Assembly: GCF_013373865.1 (NCBI RefSeq)
Contig: NC_050472.1
Location: 5,575,276 to 5,639,275 of the forward strand
Reading direction: 5' to 3'
DNA length: 64,000 bases
From: Monomorium pharaonis
Lineage: Eukaryota; Arthropoda; Insecta; Hymenoptera; Formicidae
Positions 25,238 through 40,200 of this stretch are shown here, piece by piece. Position numbers and translations under genes: made by a program. The notes under the pieces were generated by a model that was given only the letters and a program-made list of their open reading frames with translations, searched no databases and was not told where the DNA came from. Position 1 is the stretch's first letter; every line of letters begins with the position of its first letter.

Positions 25238-28200
25238 TTCTCTCTCTTTCTCGCGGTAGGCCACAATAATAATAACCAGTCGTTATTAGTAGAAAGGCGT
25301 TTAACGTTGAATTAGTGCCGCGGAGAACTCTGTCGGGGACAGGGGTGCTAATAGAGGGTGCGTGTGTCTGATTTATAACAGTCGACCCCCGCTATAACAC
25401 ACCCCCGCGTCGCAACGAGCGAGGAAACCAACGATTTTCTGTCGTGCCTCGGCCTGAGGGAGAGTAAAAATGCAGACCGTCCGCCTTCTGCGAATTCTCG
25501 TCGACACGCGTTATTTCTCGACGACGCCGAGATCTCGAAGTACCACATATACTTTTTTTTTGCTCAGAGAAACAGCTGAAAAGTCCAGACGTTTCAATCC
25601 AGGGAGATTACCTTTCCGTTATAAATTTAGTTAACAATAAAAATCGAATGTTTTCCTAATATTAAATTATACCTATAATTTTTATGCCGTTATACTTTAA
25701 CACTTTTTAAAGGTACCAAGTGGTCATTGTTGACTATCATTTTTATTTTTACAATTTTTATATTTTAATCTTATTTCTTATGTATATTGAGTCAAGGATA
25801 GAGTCTTGACTCTTCTGGCATTTCTCTCGTTATAATTGTAGATACTGTAGCAAATTATATATTGAAAAACCAACATCTGTTACATAAAAAAATATATATA
25901 ATGAGAAATTTTCCAATGTTTTTTACAATATTTTTGTTCCTCTCTAAGACTCGTACGTTACAATCGCATGCAATCTTTTTACTTCGGACTCATTTTGCCG
26001 GAACAAACTAGCATTGCAAATAATTTAAATGGCATCAGCTCTTCTTTTTACAGGCAGCTCTTTTGACGTCACTTTTCCAACAATGTAATATATAATTCAC
26101 CATAGTATCTGCCAGTATGTTAATATACTGTAAAGTAATCACTCTACAACAAGAATGACGTTATCTCTTCAAAAAAGCCGATACTTTTTCATTTATTTAA
26201 CAAATAATAGGATCCGAAATTTTCGTCCATTATTTTCTCCCGAAATATTCGGTTTTCCATCACTCTTCATTTTTATACAGCGAGATTCGTTCTCGCTTAG
26301 CTCTTTTAATGGGTAAAAAAAAATGTAATCTCCATTAAACGGTGGAATATTCTAAACTCGTCAGCCGTTGCGCTGCGCACTTCTCCGAGCTTCTCAACTT
26401 TTCTCTCCGGTCGGGAATTAGTTTCGCAATCCCTACGGGAACGTCTCCCTCGCCGGATGCCGTCTCGTCACTCGATCCGACTCGGCGAAACATTTTTTTT
26501 CCTCCTCGCATTATCGTCACCGATCCGTGCAGCGTGCAGTGCGATAGAAGTACATTCGTGCGTTCAGACGTAACATTATACAGTACGCTTCCCGTAGAGA
26601 TTGCGCGGCTTGTCATTGACAGGCGGTGGCGGGTCGACATCGAACCCGGGGATCGAGTGACGATCGATATTAAACGTTATTTCACGTGGGGGACGGCGAT
26701 ATAGCCTCTCTTTCTCGTCCATTCCCTCCGCAGCGCGTTGCTGCCGCTACCGCGAGGGGGAAGGGAGGAAAGGGCGGGGGCGGAGAGAAGACACCCCCCC
26801 GGTATACGGTACGACTCTTTTAGGGGCAAACCGCCCGTGAACGAGATAGCAGCAGCGCACGTGCTGTAAGGATCGGCAGTAAACGTCCGCGTTTACTGTT
26901 CCCTCCCTTTATTACCTGAGTCCCTCCGTTCCGCCCCTCCCGCCGGCATACGAGTTTTACGCCGAAAATCATCGCCCGCGAGAGCTTTACGAGAGTCACG
27001 AATTGCGGAAACGAGGAGGCGAGGAGAAGCGCGCGCGCAGGAACGGCAAGGGCTTTTATCGGCGCTATTCTTTTGGATAGGATGGCGCGGCATCAATTTC
27101 GAAATCGCTTCGCGATTCGCGCGATGGTCATATTAATTCTAAAGTTTGGCGAACCCAAGGGGAGTTTTAACGCAAATTACGTCACTGCGCAGAGACGATG
27201 TGCGGGCAAAGGAATTGAAAACACACGCACAATCGATATTCCGACGTGTCTGTTTTCCACGAGGTACAACAAAATAGTAATAGTCGGACTAGACTAACAA
27301 CAAGAAAGAGAAAAATACACACATACATATATTTTTTAAGGAGATCGCAAAAACGTTTAATTAATTATATTTAACAAAATACATATACGCTTATAACATT
27401 TTAATTATTAACACTTTTTATTTGATTCTTTGTGTTGTATCATATAATTTTATTATACCCTCAAAAAAAAAAAAAAAATTAAATTCATGCACGGTAATAA
27501 GATAAAAACATGTAAATTTTTCCGCGAAAGGGGAAAGTGGAATCGTAAAGTCTCGCCAAAGTTGAATCGAATTAAATCGCCCGACCCCGATGACGAGCGG
27601 TGTGCGAGAAGCAACGAGACAAAGCTACCGTGAATCCGGCACGCTACTTGACGTTTAATAATGGGAACCGAGCAAAATTCGGGTTTGTAACAGTACCCGG
27701 GACAATCCGGGCCGAGTGCTCGCGCGCGCGCGGTGAAATACAATAAGGGCACGTCGCCGTGAAGGAGAATACCGGTATTATTGGATAAGGGGAAACCTTT
27801 TACCGGGACTGTCATCGTACCGCGGCTTCCACGCAAACCATATATACTTCACAACGCGGGATTCCCCAACAATAAGTGCGCGTTTGTCGTCTGCGATCGC
27901 GTATCAACGTCGATTATCTCGTACGCGTGTCATCGCCTGCGTGCAGCACCACGTCACGTTTGATTGACAAAGATGGGGACAAATCTTGGAGATAAATTAC
28001 GCTGGGGCGCCGCGAATATTTCCTATTCTGTATTTTGACATACTGAATTTCCATAAAAATAAAAAATCTGAAGTCCGTTTGTTAGATCGTTGCACATTTA
28101 TTTATGGTCGATTTCCATCAATGGATTAACTTTAATTTAACTTTTCCTTGTCGTCTTCTTATTTTAAAAATAAAACAAGATAAAAAGCAAGTTAAATCAA

Positions 28201-31200
28201 AATTAAGTTAATTTAAGTTAATAAATGGAAATAAATATTAATTTCACAAATTGAATGTTACGATAAATGTATGATAAACGTTAAAATAAGATACTAAATA
28301 ATTTGTACGAAGCATTTTTTCCGTTGTTACTTCACGCTTGATTCCATAAGAATTTTTAAAATCATAATTAAAAATTGTTACAAATGTGAATGTTGGATTC
28401 TCAATATTTTCATCTCTATTTCGTGGAAATATAATGTACCCCATAAAGTGAATAAATTTACATGTTTGAATGTGCGATTTAACGCTTTGCTGTTATTTTT
28501 TTTGTAGTGTAAGTTTACGAAGAAAATATTTATACAAAATTATTTAGATAAAATCGAAGGTAAAGCGTAGCAAGTTACTTAACAATCCGTGAGGATCGAA
28601 GATAGTTTTACGTACCTCGTAGGACAGTGTGAGCGCCGTTTTCTCCTGCTTCAGCTGTTCGGCTCGGTGCTTCTGTTGCAGCAGACTCCGCGACGACTCC
28701 TCCATCCTGCAACAACAAACCAGAACCGTCAGCGTGTGGAGGCTCGCGGATTTTAATCCCACGTTGAAAAGATCCTAATTGAATGAGCCATTGAGACCAT
28801 TCTCGTAGCTTCCTCGGTAGCTTTCTATTGTGCTGCCGGGAAATTTATTTCGCTCCCTGCGGTCGACCTCGCCTTGGCCCTGAAGAGCCTCGCCTTCGAC
28901 GAAAGGGACTCTACTCTCGCGAGAGATAAACTCGCAAAGAAGATCTCTCTCTTTTTTTTTTTAACTAACCACTCTATATTTGTCTCGCGCTCGTTCTACA
29001 TAAGAATCTTTGAATTTAAAACTATAAATCGCTACACGTTTAACAGATTCGCTAGATTATCATCTTTTGTTCAACGTTCCTGCTCTTGCTGATCATGCTT
29101 GCATATCCTTCATAAATATTTTAATGCAACAAAATTATTTTTAGATTTGTGTCAAACAAAATTTTTAAGTACTTTAATAAAAAAAAAATCGTTTTTTCCG
29201 TATATATGCGATGACATTGAGCCTGCAATATTTTCATTCGAATAAAATATCAAAATCGCGAATACCTCTATCTACGGCGCTTGGCCCTTCAAAGTTTCAC
29301 AATTATCTCCGAACTTTTCACTGACACCCTCTTAGCGATTCCAAACTCGAGAATTAAGTATCCCTGAATGCATTTCATATTCTTCAGACGGCGCCTTTTC
29401 ATTTCCTCGAGGTGTCAAGCTGCCTGCTTCTTTTCTCGCATTACTCACGAAGGGGCAAAATCAAAAGATCGGGATTTTTTGTTTGGCAAACTTCCTCATG
29501 CGCGAACCGCTCCGCGTTGCGCGGGGTTAATGATCTGATTAGGGATGCGAGGGCGCGGCTGAGATATGAAGCCGATTTAAGCTTTTCGAGGGAGGCTTTC
29601 GAGCGAGAGGTTACCGCAGCGCCTGGCAACACCCTCCGTCTTCCCATCGGCGGCCCCCCCAACAGGACAGATATCGTTGCTTATGTCCTTGGCGAAGTAA
29701 CTTTCGAGCCGGTTATGAGTTTCAATTCGATTGTACTCCGTTGACATTTAATGAAGGTAAATTCGTGAATCGCAGAAAAATCGCGATCGTCTCTCGTTAA
29801 TTCGACAACTTAAATATATGATAAAGAATTTAGTACACATTTTACAGGGAAAATCTTTAATGCATATATTCCAAAAAATGTTTGTACTTTGACTGAAATT
29901 TATGAAATAGAAATTGCCATTATATTTTAGAATTTTTAAGACAATAATCTCGACTCGAAGAAACAAATAGAATATTATATTTAAAGTTTTTATGCATTTA
30001 GTTATTCTTAAAAATGCAGTTCAAAAGTACTTTTACGAATGAAAAGCACGAATGGTCTAAAGACATTAACTATCATTAGTTACAGGTTACTTTAATAACA
30101 AACAAATATTGATATCGTTGAATTAATTGCGTTAAATATACCGAGATCATCGTGTGCAAATCTTCCCGAAGGGAACTTGTTTCGTTTGCCGTTTTACATT
30201 TTTAGTTAGGCGAAGAGGTACGAAAGACCGTGCGAGGAGCGCGATCGATCGTCGAAGTAACACTCGCAATTGCTGCACCCTTAAAACAGGCTGTATAGCT
30301 CCCCCAAGCATAGCGCTCCCTCACCCTCACCTCTCCGCTTTTCTACTTCTCTCTGTTTTCGCTCGAAACACATGGCACGAGCAAGCCGGTCCTCATGATT
30401 TACAACTGTTGCTCGGCAAATTCGATTACGATGATTCTGGGGTACTGTGCAGCCTCGAATCGCAGGCGGAAAAACGCTCGTCAATTCAAGAACGTCTAGA
30501 AAAAGCGGATCAGTTTCTCTTTTTTCTTAAAAGATATACTTTTAAAAGATTAACGAAGTATTTATTTTATTACGTATTCGATCATTTGCGTTTCCGTTAT
30601 TTTTATATTTTTATCCCTCAGAAATTTTTCGAACCCCGTCGCGTGTCCCTTTAATCACTCCTCCATTCAATCTAATTTTTAATTTTTCTTTTTCTTTAAT
30701 TTTAGGTTTGTTTTACATTAATTTTATCCTGTGAAAATTTCGAGCCCACTTATTTCCGTTTCGAGGGAAACGACTTTACACGAAATTTACATTTTCCATT
30801 TCCGAGGAGAAATCTGCGACATTGGGGCGGCGGTTTCCGGTCCATTATAATTACTATTTACACGTGTCGGTGGTCGCGTGAGTGGCAGCGGCACGCACGT
30901 CCCGGCGCACGCACGCGTGAGCCCCGCAAACTCACGGGAGAGTCGGCAGAATAAACAGGTATCCGCGTTCAATCGCGCGCGGCGTTAAGCGATGCGCCCT
31001 TTGTGCGCCGGGACGTTCAATTATCATATGGAAATTGTTACACGCCCGTAACGGTTTTACACACGCGCAATACGTATGTCGCGTCTGCCGGGAGGGGGGG
31101 GGGGGAGGGGGGACACGCCGATTTCGCGTTCGTTAACGCGTCGAAACTTCACCGGTCACGAATCAACACGTCCGCTGCACACGCGGGATACGCCCCGAAA

Positions 31201-34200
31201 AGCTATACATCCCATAACACACGGCGTCATCGAAATGTCGCCGGTGAGGCGGATGCGAAGTTCGGCGGCACGATTGTACGAAGATTAACTTCCGGCGCTT
31301 CGAAAACGCGCGCGGCTTTTGCTCTTCATATCCGCGAAATAACGCGCGCCGAATACAATCGACCGCGTCGTTCCTCGCGTGACTGCACGGGGGGAAAAAA
31401 AAGGGATTAGTCGGAGCAGCAAGAATCTGCACACATGACAGTTAAATTGCATATAGCTAATATTTAGCCACCACACACAGATTTTTGCTGCTGTAATTAA
31501 CAACTAATCCCTTTTTCTCTTCGTGTACATTTCTTTACGTAGAAAAAAACTAGTATCAATTTAACAATTGTTATTTCGTATATAAGCAAGAATATGGAAT
31601 TTTTTTATAAAGTTTGATAATCTTAAATTTCAGTAAAATATTGTATTCTTATTTCAATATTATAAAAGTTATCTAAATTTTGATAATAGTATTAAAAAAT
31701 TCTATTTCTCAATTCAAAGATATTTTTTTCCTTTCCACTTAAATGACAATTATTTGTAACTAAAAATAAATATATTTCTCTCAATAAGACTAAAAATCTG
31801 TTGAAGCGATAGTTTTGATTATCGCTTTAATAATTCTTCTGATCAATACCGGCTCGATATTTAATTAATCACTTTCACTTTCGGCGAAAACGCATAATTT
31901 ATTCGGCACACAATTTCGCTGATTACCTTATTATTCGTTCCGGCAAATTGATCGGGGGGAAATGCACCGGGCGAATAAATGCATTTTCAAATCGCCTCTG
32001 CCCGCGGAAAAATCCGAGAAAATTCGAGAAACGAAGGACCGACCGACGCATACGTAGGCGCGCCACGCGAACCGCTTCCCTTTACTTTCTCCATTCCCTT
32101 CCTCCTTCGCGTGTTACGTACAGCTATTTAGGTTGCATTGTTCCTACGTGCGGTTAATAGGATTCCCTCTTGCAGCGGACGCGCCACCGAAAGAGAGCGA
32201 GGAGGGAAACGCACGGGAAATTCAATTTCGTGTCCGACCGCGTAAAAATAATGCCGCCGCCGCTCTCACTCTCGGCGGGCCGCTCGTAAAAAGCCGCTGC
32301 CGGGGCTACGAGGGCCGCATTTTTAATTCTCCGCCGCGATCGCGACTAGATTCCACGAGGGAACGCGCGCGCACACGCACCGTGGGAACAAAAGATCACG
32401 TTTAATTGAGCGGTCGGAGTGCGCCGCGTTTCGAGAATGCCGGGACCCCGGAATTTTAAGTACCGTCCGGCCGTCGTGGTCCTCTAAGCCCCCGCGCGCT
32501 CTTATCGAGAAGTGCTTTCGGCGAACTACCGTTCGAGAAAACACTTTGGGTCCTGATTTACGTCCGCGATAGGAGAAAGAGGCAAAAAAAATTCATGCCT
32601 CCGGAGCTTGCCGATCCGACAATACGCCGCGCGTTTATCACGCGCGTTTATAATTTTTTTTACCAAGAATATCGTTCCCTGTGATTATACTAAAGCCTTT
32701 TCTCGTAATTCATAATTCTTCGGTGTATTTGTTTCAAGTAAATATCTGTAGCATCTGTATTCGGAATTTATATGAAAGTACATTCAATCAAACATAAAAT
32801 TCAATCTCTTTAAAGTTGCAACGTCTATTTTTATCAAAAAAGAAGTTCCGAGATCACTTCGAAGAATATGTGAGGAGCTTTATTGATTTTTCTCCAATCG
32901 TTAATTATCTCTCAATGTCCCAAAATATTAATTAAAATTCTACTCTGTTCTAATAAATTATATATTAATATTAAATATTACAGTATTTCGACATTCTATA
33001 TATTTCGACGTTTAAGAACAACGTTAAGCCTTAAGTGCGGGATAATCGGAGGCTTCTGTGGGAAATCAAGGCCCAGGGAAATTTAACGTTCACCGATATT
33101 AAATCGGACGCGAGGAGTGACGTAAGAGACACAAAAGGGAAGCTAGTGGATCGTCCCTGTCGCAGCGTGCAACACGTGATTATTCATTCACCGGCGGTAA
33201 CGGCGGAGAACCGTCACGCCGACGTATCCGGCTGGTTATAATGCATCATGCCACGTTGCGCGCTGTAAAACAGGGATATCAATTTACCGTACACGCATCG
33301 TTCATGCGTGTTGCGTGGTGCGCCGTACGATAGGTGGACGGGCTATTTTTTCCTCCAGGGGGGAGAGAGAGAGAGAGGGAGAGAGAACCGAGTGTACAGA
33401 ACGAATAAGAGTCCATCGTAGATCACGCGAAGATCCCGAAATTCCGTCAAGGTAATCCTACATTTATTCCGCTCACTAATCTCACGTTTAATCCCGAAAT
33501 TATTACGTACATCCACACATCCATAAGCATGGAGTTTTACATTCGGTTGCCGGAATGTTTTCCTCAAACGCGCGCGGGGACTCTTAAAATTCTTTGGAGA
33601 AGGGCCAAAGCTTTCTCGGTTACCTCGAAATTGTCAGGAATACTAACTGTTCATGGGAATGTAACGTTCGAGATACGCGGCTACATAGTAAAATATAGCC
33701 GTACGTATTTATACAATGTATTAATAATTTATATCTACGTACTGGAACACTGCCAGGCTCGCATGCAAATGATTGAGGGAAACTGTCAAGCATTCCGAAG
33801 GCAATATCCCTTCTGAAATGTTGCCGCGAGATCGTTCGTCCGTGCGCAAATCCGAGTGACTACAGTTGTTTTGCAATATATTCTACGTTGAAACGCGATT
33901 CCTATCGCCGGCCGGTCGAAGCTGATAAGCCCGTTCGTCGTCGGTTCGCCAGTTTAATTTCTACGGCGTGTTATTGATCCCCCGGGAAAAAAGATTTCTC
34001 TCTCTCTCTCTCTCTCTTTCTTTTTTGTTCGTTCGATGGTACCGAGTCAAAGGGCCGCGATTGAAAGGCCTTCCTATCGTGTACTTGGGCGAAACGAATC
34101 GTTGGTTTTGACAGAAATGCACACGAGGGCCTTCCTTCGTGACCAATGCGCCCGCCAGTCTATCGAATTATTCGGCAAATAATCCGCGTGTGTATATATA

Positions 34201-37200
34201 CGGTCTCGACGATAAAGAAATCCATTTATATCCGCTAACAGCGTTTCTCCGAAAGGATCCGGCGAAATTGGTTCGGATACTCCAATCGCATTAGATTAAT
34301 AAAAATATTTGTTTCGACGGACATCTCTCTCTGATTAAAGCTACGTTTAAGATGAGATTTTAATCCTTTTACGGCAAATCAACGAAACACGCATATAATA
34401 AAATTCAATGCAATCGATTCGGGAAAATTAATTTGTAATCCGTTACTCCTCGCGGTCCATAAAAACCTCTAGTTTCTCGTATTTGACATTCTAAAATTGA
34501 AAACCTTAATTTAAAGTACTAAAATAATGAAACAACTGTTGGCGAAGAAAGAACAAGAAATGTTTCCCAACGTTTGCGAAACGTTCTCCGAAATCTATAA
34601 GGGAAGCATATTTCTATCATCGTTAACAGTTTTTTTCGGCGCCAAGAAATATTTCTTGTTCGAGAATCTCGTTAATAGGACGCTATCGAGAGTCCTTTTT
34701 CATTCCGGACGCGCGCGGTGATATCGCGACGCGATGTTTCGATATTCGGAATAATAAATTCGGAGCGGGGAAAGGTGACAAAGGCGCAGAATGGTTGGCT
34801 ATTTAGATCGGGTGGGATCGCATCGCGGCGCGTTACGAGCCAATATCGATGATTTACCATTCGATCCGCCGAGGTTATTGCGTGGGATACGCGCGCGGTC
34901 TCATTATTTATACGTTACGCGCACACGCGCGCGCACGCACACCGGTATACATTTATATTTATGTATCGCGCGCGGGCGCGGCGGCCCGCACGCAGGAAAT
35001 AAAGTACCGTCTGCGCGGTTGCAAATAAAATAGGCGATTCTCTCGCGGAGCGGAGAGAGCGCGCGCCGCGGGAAAAAGAGAACGGGAGGAAAATCGATCT
35101 CGCGTGCTACACGAGACCGCCTCGAATTATTGGCGGAAACTTCGTAAGCCGATTTGGAGTCACGATTCCCTCTCGCTTTCTGCTTGCGTTACTCTTGGGT
35201 TAAAAAGAATCGGGGGGGGGGGGGGAACTTCCGAAAAAGTTATTCGGACGCGCTTATCTTTTTGAGAAAGTTCCCATTAAAACTTCCGCCTTTCAATGTT
35301 ATTATTGTGTCCCCCGCGCGGAAAGGACGGTTTTGCTAAAATATCTAGAAGTTTAGTTACATATATCTCTTTTTGAAAACAGTTTTGTTGGATCGAATTA
35401 ATTACATAGGACGCTCAAGCTGGTCATTAGAGTGTCATCATAGTTTTGCATAATTATTTATTATACTTCAACAATATATAAAACTTTATACCGTACACAT
35501 ATAATTTTTAAACGAGAGCCATGAGTTATACGCACGCAAACACGCTCCAAATTTCGGTCAATTAGTCAAATCAGATTTGCCAGATTTGGGGATTTTCCCC
35601 CAAATTTAGTTTTCGTTATTATCACAGGAGAAAAGAGGAAAAAAATATAAAGATCTATAATATTTTTCTCTAAAAAAATTTTAAAAAATTCTGACAAATT
35701 TGGAGCACATCTAACAAACACAAGCGGCTCATATAAGTTCTAGGAAAAATTATTTATCATTATAGTTAATAATTTCCCTTGATTGAGGCATAGCAAGAAA
35801 TGCGCAAAATGCGTAGGAAGAGGGACGAGCCGCGGAAGATTTACTTCGAGGGAAATCAGAGGGAAGCGAGATTCTCGAACTTTGGTTTAAACGATGTTCA
35901 ACGCCTCTGTATTCTCTCTCTTTCGAGTACGGCTGAAACTGTGAGATCTCTCACCTGGCCAGCTCTCTCTGAAGATGATGGACTCTCGAGCGCGCTCTTT
36001 CAGCCTCGGCCGTAGCCTCGCGTACCCGAGCTTCAGCCTCCATTCGCTGTCGGCGTTCTCGTTCCACATCTCGTTGCGTGGCCTCCCTCTGCAACAATCC
36101 GAACGTTGACGTTTATTAATGATACAGATGAAAAAAAAAAAAGAATCAAGGAAAAGGTAGGAACGAGCGAGAAAGGGGATGGTAATTAACGCGACGGTGG
36201 CGATGCAAAATTCAGGCGTCGCGTGCGCGCCCTCGGAAAAATCGGCGTCGTTGCGACAGTCGTGAATAATGAATCGGCAATAATGACGCTCGATACGAGC
36301 AATCGCGCGCATCGCGCGGAAAGGTATCGCCGGCGCGAGTGTGATTAATTAATGGCGGATTTAATAAAGTGTTCGCAGCAGTCGCAGCAGAGCGAATACA
36401 CCAGTTGCCGTGTTATTCGCTGCTCGTTTCGCCGGAAGGGAGGGAGGGACATTAATTGACTTGTAATTAATCAGCGCGTATTCGTCATAATTTATTCGCG
36501 GTAACGTGCGACGAGCGGCACGATTAATAAATCACCGTCAAATCGTCCGCGCGCGGATTCATTTACCCGATTGGGAGACACGAACGAAACTGTGGTCGGT
36601 GGACAATCGGATCTTTTTTTTTTTTCCGGAAACGCGAGAACGCAATTTCGGTAATTAATAACATTTTGCTGCAAGACAAACATTCTAATATCAAATAAAG
36701 AGAGGAATCATTTTTCAAAGTTAAATGTGACTTCACGTGGATAACAAAGTATCGCAGCTGTTATTCCAAGACATTGAAATAACGAATGTTTAAAAAAAAA
36801 AACAATGTGCATTGCTTAGAATAGTAAATTGATTCATGGTTCGTAAAATACTTCGAGAAATTATTTGAGCAATTTCGAACTGTGGTATTTGAGCGACTAA
36901 TCAGGAAAGCCGCTGAAAAATAACGAACAATCGTTAAATCGAATAAATTATTCAGATAGGAACGGTGATCTCTCTCTCTCTCTCTCTCTCTGCGTGCAAT
37001 TCTTTCCAGGATAACGCCCAACTCTGGTCCGTAGTAAATCTGAACTCGGCGAAATTTACCGGCGGTAGCGTCTGATCCTCGCCGGGCGGCGAATCCCGGG
37101 CGGTCGCAGTGCGAGTCGGGGGAGGGGGGGGGGGGAAGGGAAAAGTGCGCGAGACGACGACCGAAAAAGCTCGTCGATCTCCGGATCGTCGCGTCGCGGG

Positions 37201-40200
37201 GCGGCAGTAGGTAGGTAGGTATAGGAATTATTCATGAATTTAAATCGAAGCGCCGCACACGCCACATTGATTGCGCTCTTCCGGGGATCGCGGGACCCCG
37301 GGCCGTCGCCGACGCTTCTCTCCGCTTGCTGCTCTCCAAGTGCCATCAATAATTGTGCCGGACCAATGTGCCGAAAGCAGTATTTCACGCGATTTAACCC
37401 GCCGGTAACCGCGGCTATCTCGGGACCGGCCGTAAATTGTCGTTTGTCCCGGCCGGGAAGCCCGGGGAAGGACCAAGTTTCGGACGTGGCGGGGGATAAT
37501 AATGCTCTTAGATTTGCAACGGTGGCGATTGGCTTTTGAAAAAGGACGGACGACTAGATTTATGTAGATTCTTGGACAAGTCATCTTATTAGGGGACAAT
37601 TGTGTAAATTTTTTGAAAGGCAGAGAGAAAGAAAACAGGTGATGAATATAAAAATTAAAGTGGACACAACACAAGTTCAACGTGACAAAAATAAAGAGAA
37701 ATACTCTGAAATAAGATTAAAAAATAATTTTAGCTACCTGAGAAATAGATTAAAGTAATGAAACTTTACAATAATTTCATAATAATCTCTAATAAAATTT
37801 TGTTTCTTAAAACGACTTTCTCTTTCTCTTCGAATAGATAATTTTCTCACATTAGATTATAAAAATTTATATGATAAAATTATGAGGCTGGAGTAAAAGT
37901 TAAAGAGTTAATATAATTTTAACCTAATTAATTTTGAATAAGACATTTTTTAACTTTGACCAGTTACTTTTAAAACACATGAAGTTTAACTTATTAACAT
38001 TTTTCAAGTTAAAAATTGATTTATGCAAAAAAATAATTATAAAGTCTCCCATATAAAAAAAACAGCATTTCTTTGTTATTTTATATAACATTCAACATTT
38101 AATTTATAAATAAAATTAATTTATTTGATAATCCATATTATAATCGGTTTATGTTAATATTGATCTATTAACTTTAAAAATGATAAGTGTCTAATGCTCT
38201 TTATAATTAACTTTTAATTTATAGCTTAAGTTAATTTAATCTTAATGTAATTTTTAACTTTCAACATAATTAAAATAATTTAATTTAAGAAATAATTGTC
38301 TTACTCAACTTTGACGAAAAGATTACATTAATATCAATAGCACGGTGCAATATCCAATCTAACGTGTCATTTATGGTGCGCCACAATGTTTATGACGCTG
38401 TCCAACACCCATAATGTTAGACCTTCGCAGGGAGGTCGCCGATTTTTCTCGGCTCGCCACATTTACAATCGAATTCGTAAAAATTCCGCCAACGTCGACG
38501 GATATCGTCGCGATCAAGCGGAAGCACGGCGAAGAAAGGACTCGGGCGAATTCGAGGACGTGTGGGGTTCAAAGGGGAGATATCGGGGAATACAATCTGG
38601 TAAAAGCCGGGCTGACCGCCACTCGCGCGCAGAGGGTTTAAGGAATGGCCGGAGCGGATTTATGGCAGCCTTAAATCCTAACGAACGCTCTTTTCCACCT
38701 CCCCTCCGCCCCCCACTCCCCCTTTCGACAGGAATCTCCCCGCGACTTGCTTTCCATCGAGAATGTCGTATTTGCGAGGTTTACTTGGGGCGCGATTTCG
38801 GTCGTCCCGAAAAATCCGCGAAGATTTTACAGCTTGAATCGTGAAGAGGAGAGGCACCTTTTCTATCGAATTCCGTGAAAAGTTCGTGATTTTACGACAA
38901 GTGTACTTTCCATTATTCGAAATCAAGGAAGCGAAAACGAGGACGTTTTCGCACTTGTGCGAAAAACGACGGAAGATAATTGAAAATTTTGTTCTATCAA
39001 GACAACACATTAAATATAAAAACTGTAATTGAAATAAACTTGATAACAAAGGGATTCACAGGCATCTTTTTCCGTGTTACATCTAGTTAAACTTATTCGA
39101 TCCGATTACTGTGTATTTTATCTTAAAATTAATTCAGAGATCTCGTAATACGATCTCTCATCGCCTCCGCGTGTACCGACGACACCGTGGGGCGCAACGA
39201 GAGCTCTCGGCCTCGACACCGAAAATACCGAATCAGAGAAAACTGATACGATCCTCAAAGACACCCCACGGAGAGAAGCGCCGGATAATCCCCCTGCAGC
39301 GAGGACGCGCACGCACGTGCGCGGCGCAGCATCATTCGGGGCACGTGCAGCGGGGTAGAGGCGCGCGAGAAGAGGCCTCCTGCCTAATCAACGCGCTGGC
39401 GGGAGCTGCGGCCCATCATCGAGACCGGCAAATAATTAATGAGGCGGCGACATCCGGAGGTGGAAGAGGAGGAGGAGGCGGCGAATCATCGGTCGCTCCT
39501 TAATAATTCATCGCGAGCGAGATCGTCGGCCCGCGACGCGTCTCGATCGAGAGGTGGCGAGCACCACGTGGTGCGAGAGAAAGACGACGACCAGGGGGGG
39601 GGGGCTGCGCTTCTCCATTCGCATCTCCTCCGCCGGATTGATAGCTGGGTCACGTGCCTGCGATCCCCGATACTTTCCCCCCCTCTCTCTTTCTCTCTCT
39701 CTCGCTCTTTCTCTCTCGCGCGGACGACGACGGTGGAGGAGTTGCGCGATAAATCTTTCAGGCCGGCTCTCTTTCGCACCTCCGAGAGAATCGTGCGGTG
39801 GTGCTCGCGACAAGTTACGAGGAAGTAACAGGAGGGCGGAATAACTCGCTACAATAACACAGACATGCCTCTCGATCTCGTTCGCGCGCGGGGGTGAGCC
39901 GCGGTTAGTCAATTAGTCGCCTGCTCCACGGCGGTTTTTTCCTCTGTTTAGTCTGGGCATTTAAAAATCCGCCAACCGCGTTAGGTACCGCGCGAGTCTT
40001 GCTATTGATTTTGTCACGCCGCGGGTAAATGGGGCCGCAGATAATGGCTGAATAATTTCTGTCGTGACCGGCGCGAGGCACCTCGTGTATCAGTTATACA
40101 AAATTTTGCTTTGACCAACCGCCGCGCGCGCCCGTGCGCGATAAGCGGCGGCTTTTCTTTTTTTATCAAACGAGGGAAGGGGAAAAAAAAGAGGTAAAAC

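Larger units (their letters stand above)
23041..28615 (-). other. Intron 3 of the scaffold gene (5.6 kb)
   Basis: No supported exon. Contains a (CT)n microsatellite at about 25196-25231, GC-rich islands near 24000-24300 and 26340-27280, and an AT-rich foldback near 28105-28232. Confidence 0.55.
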
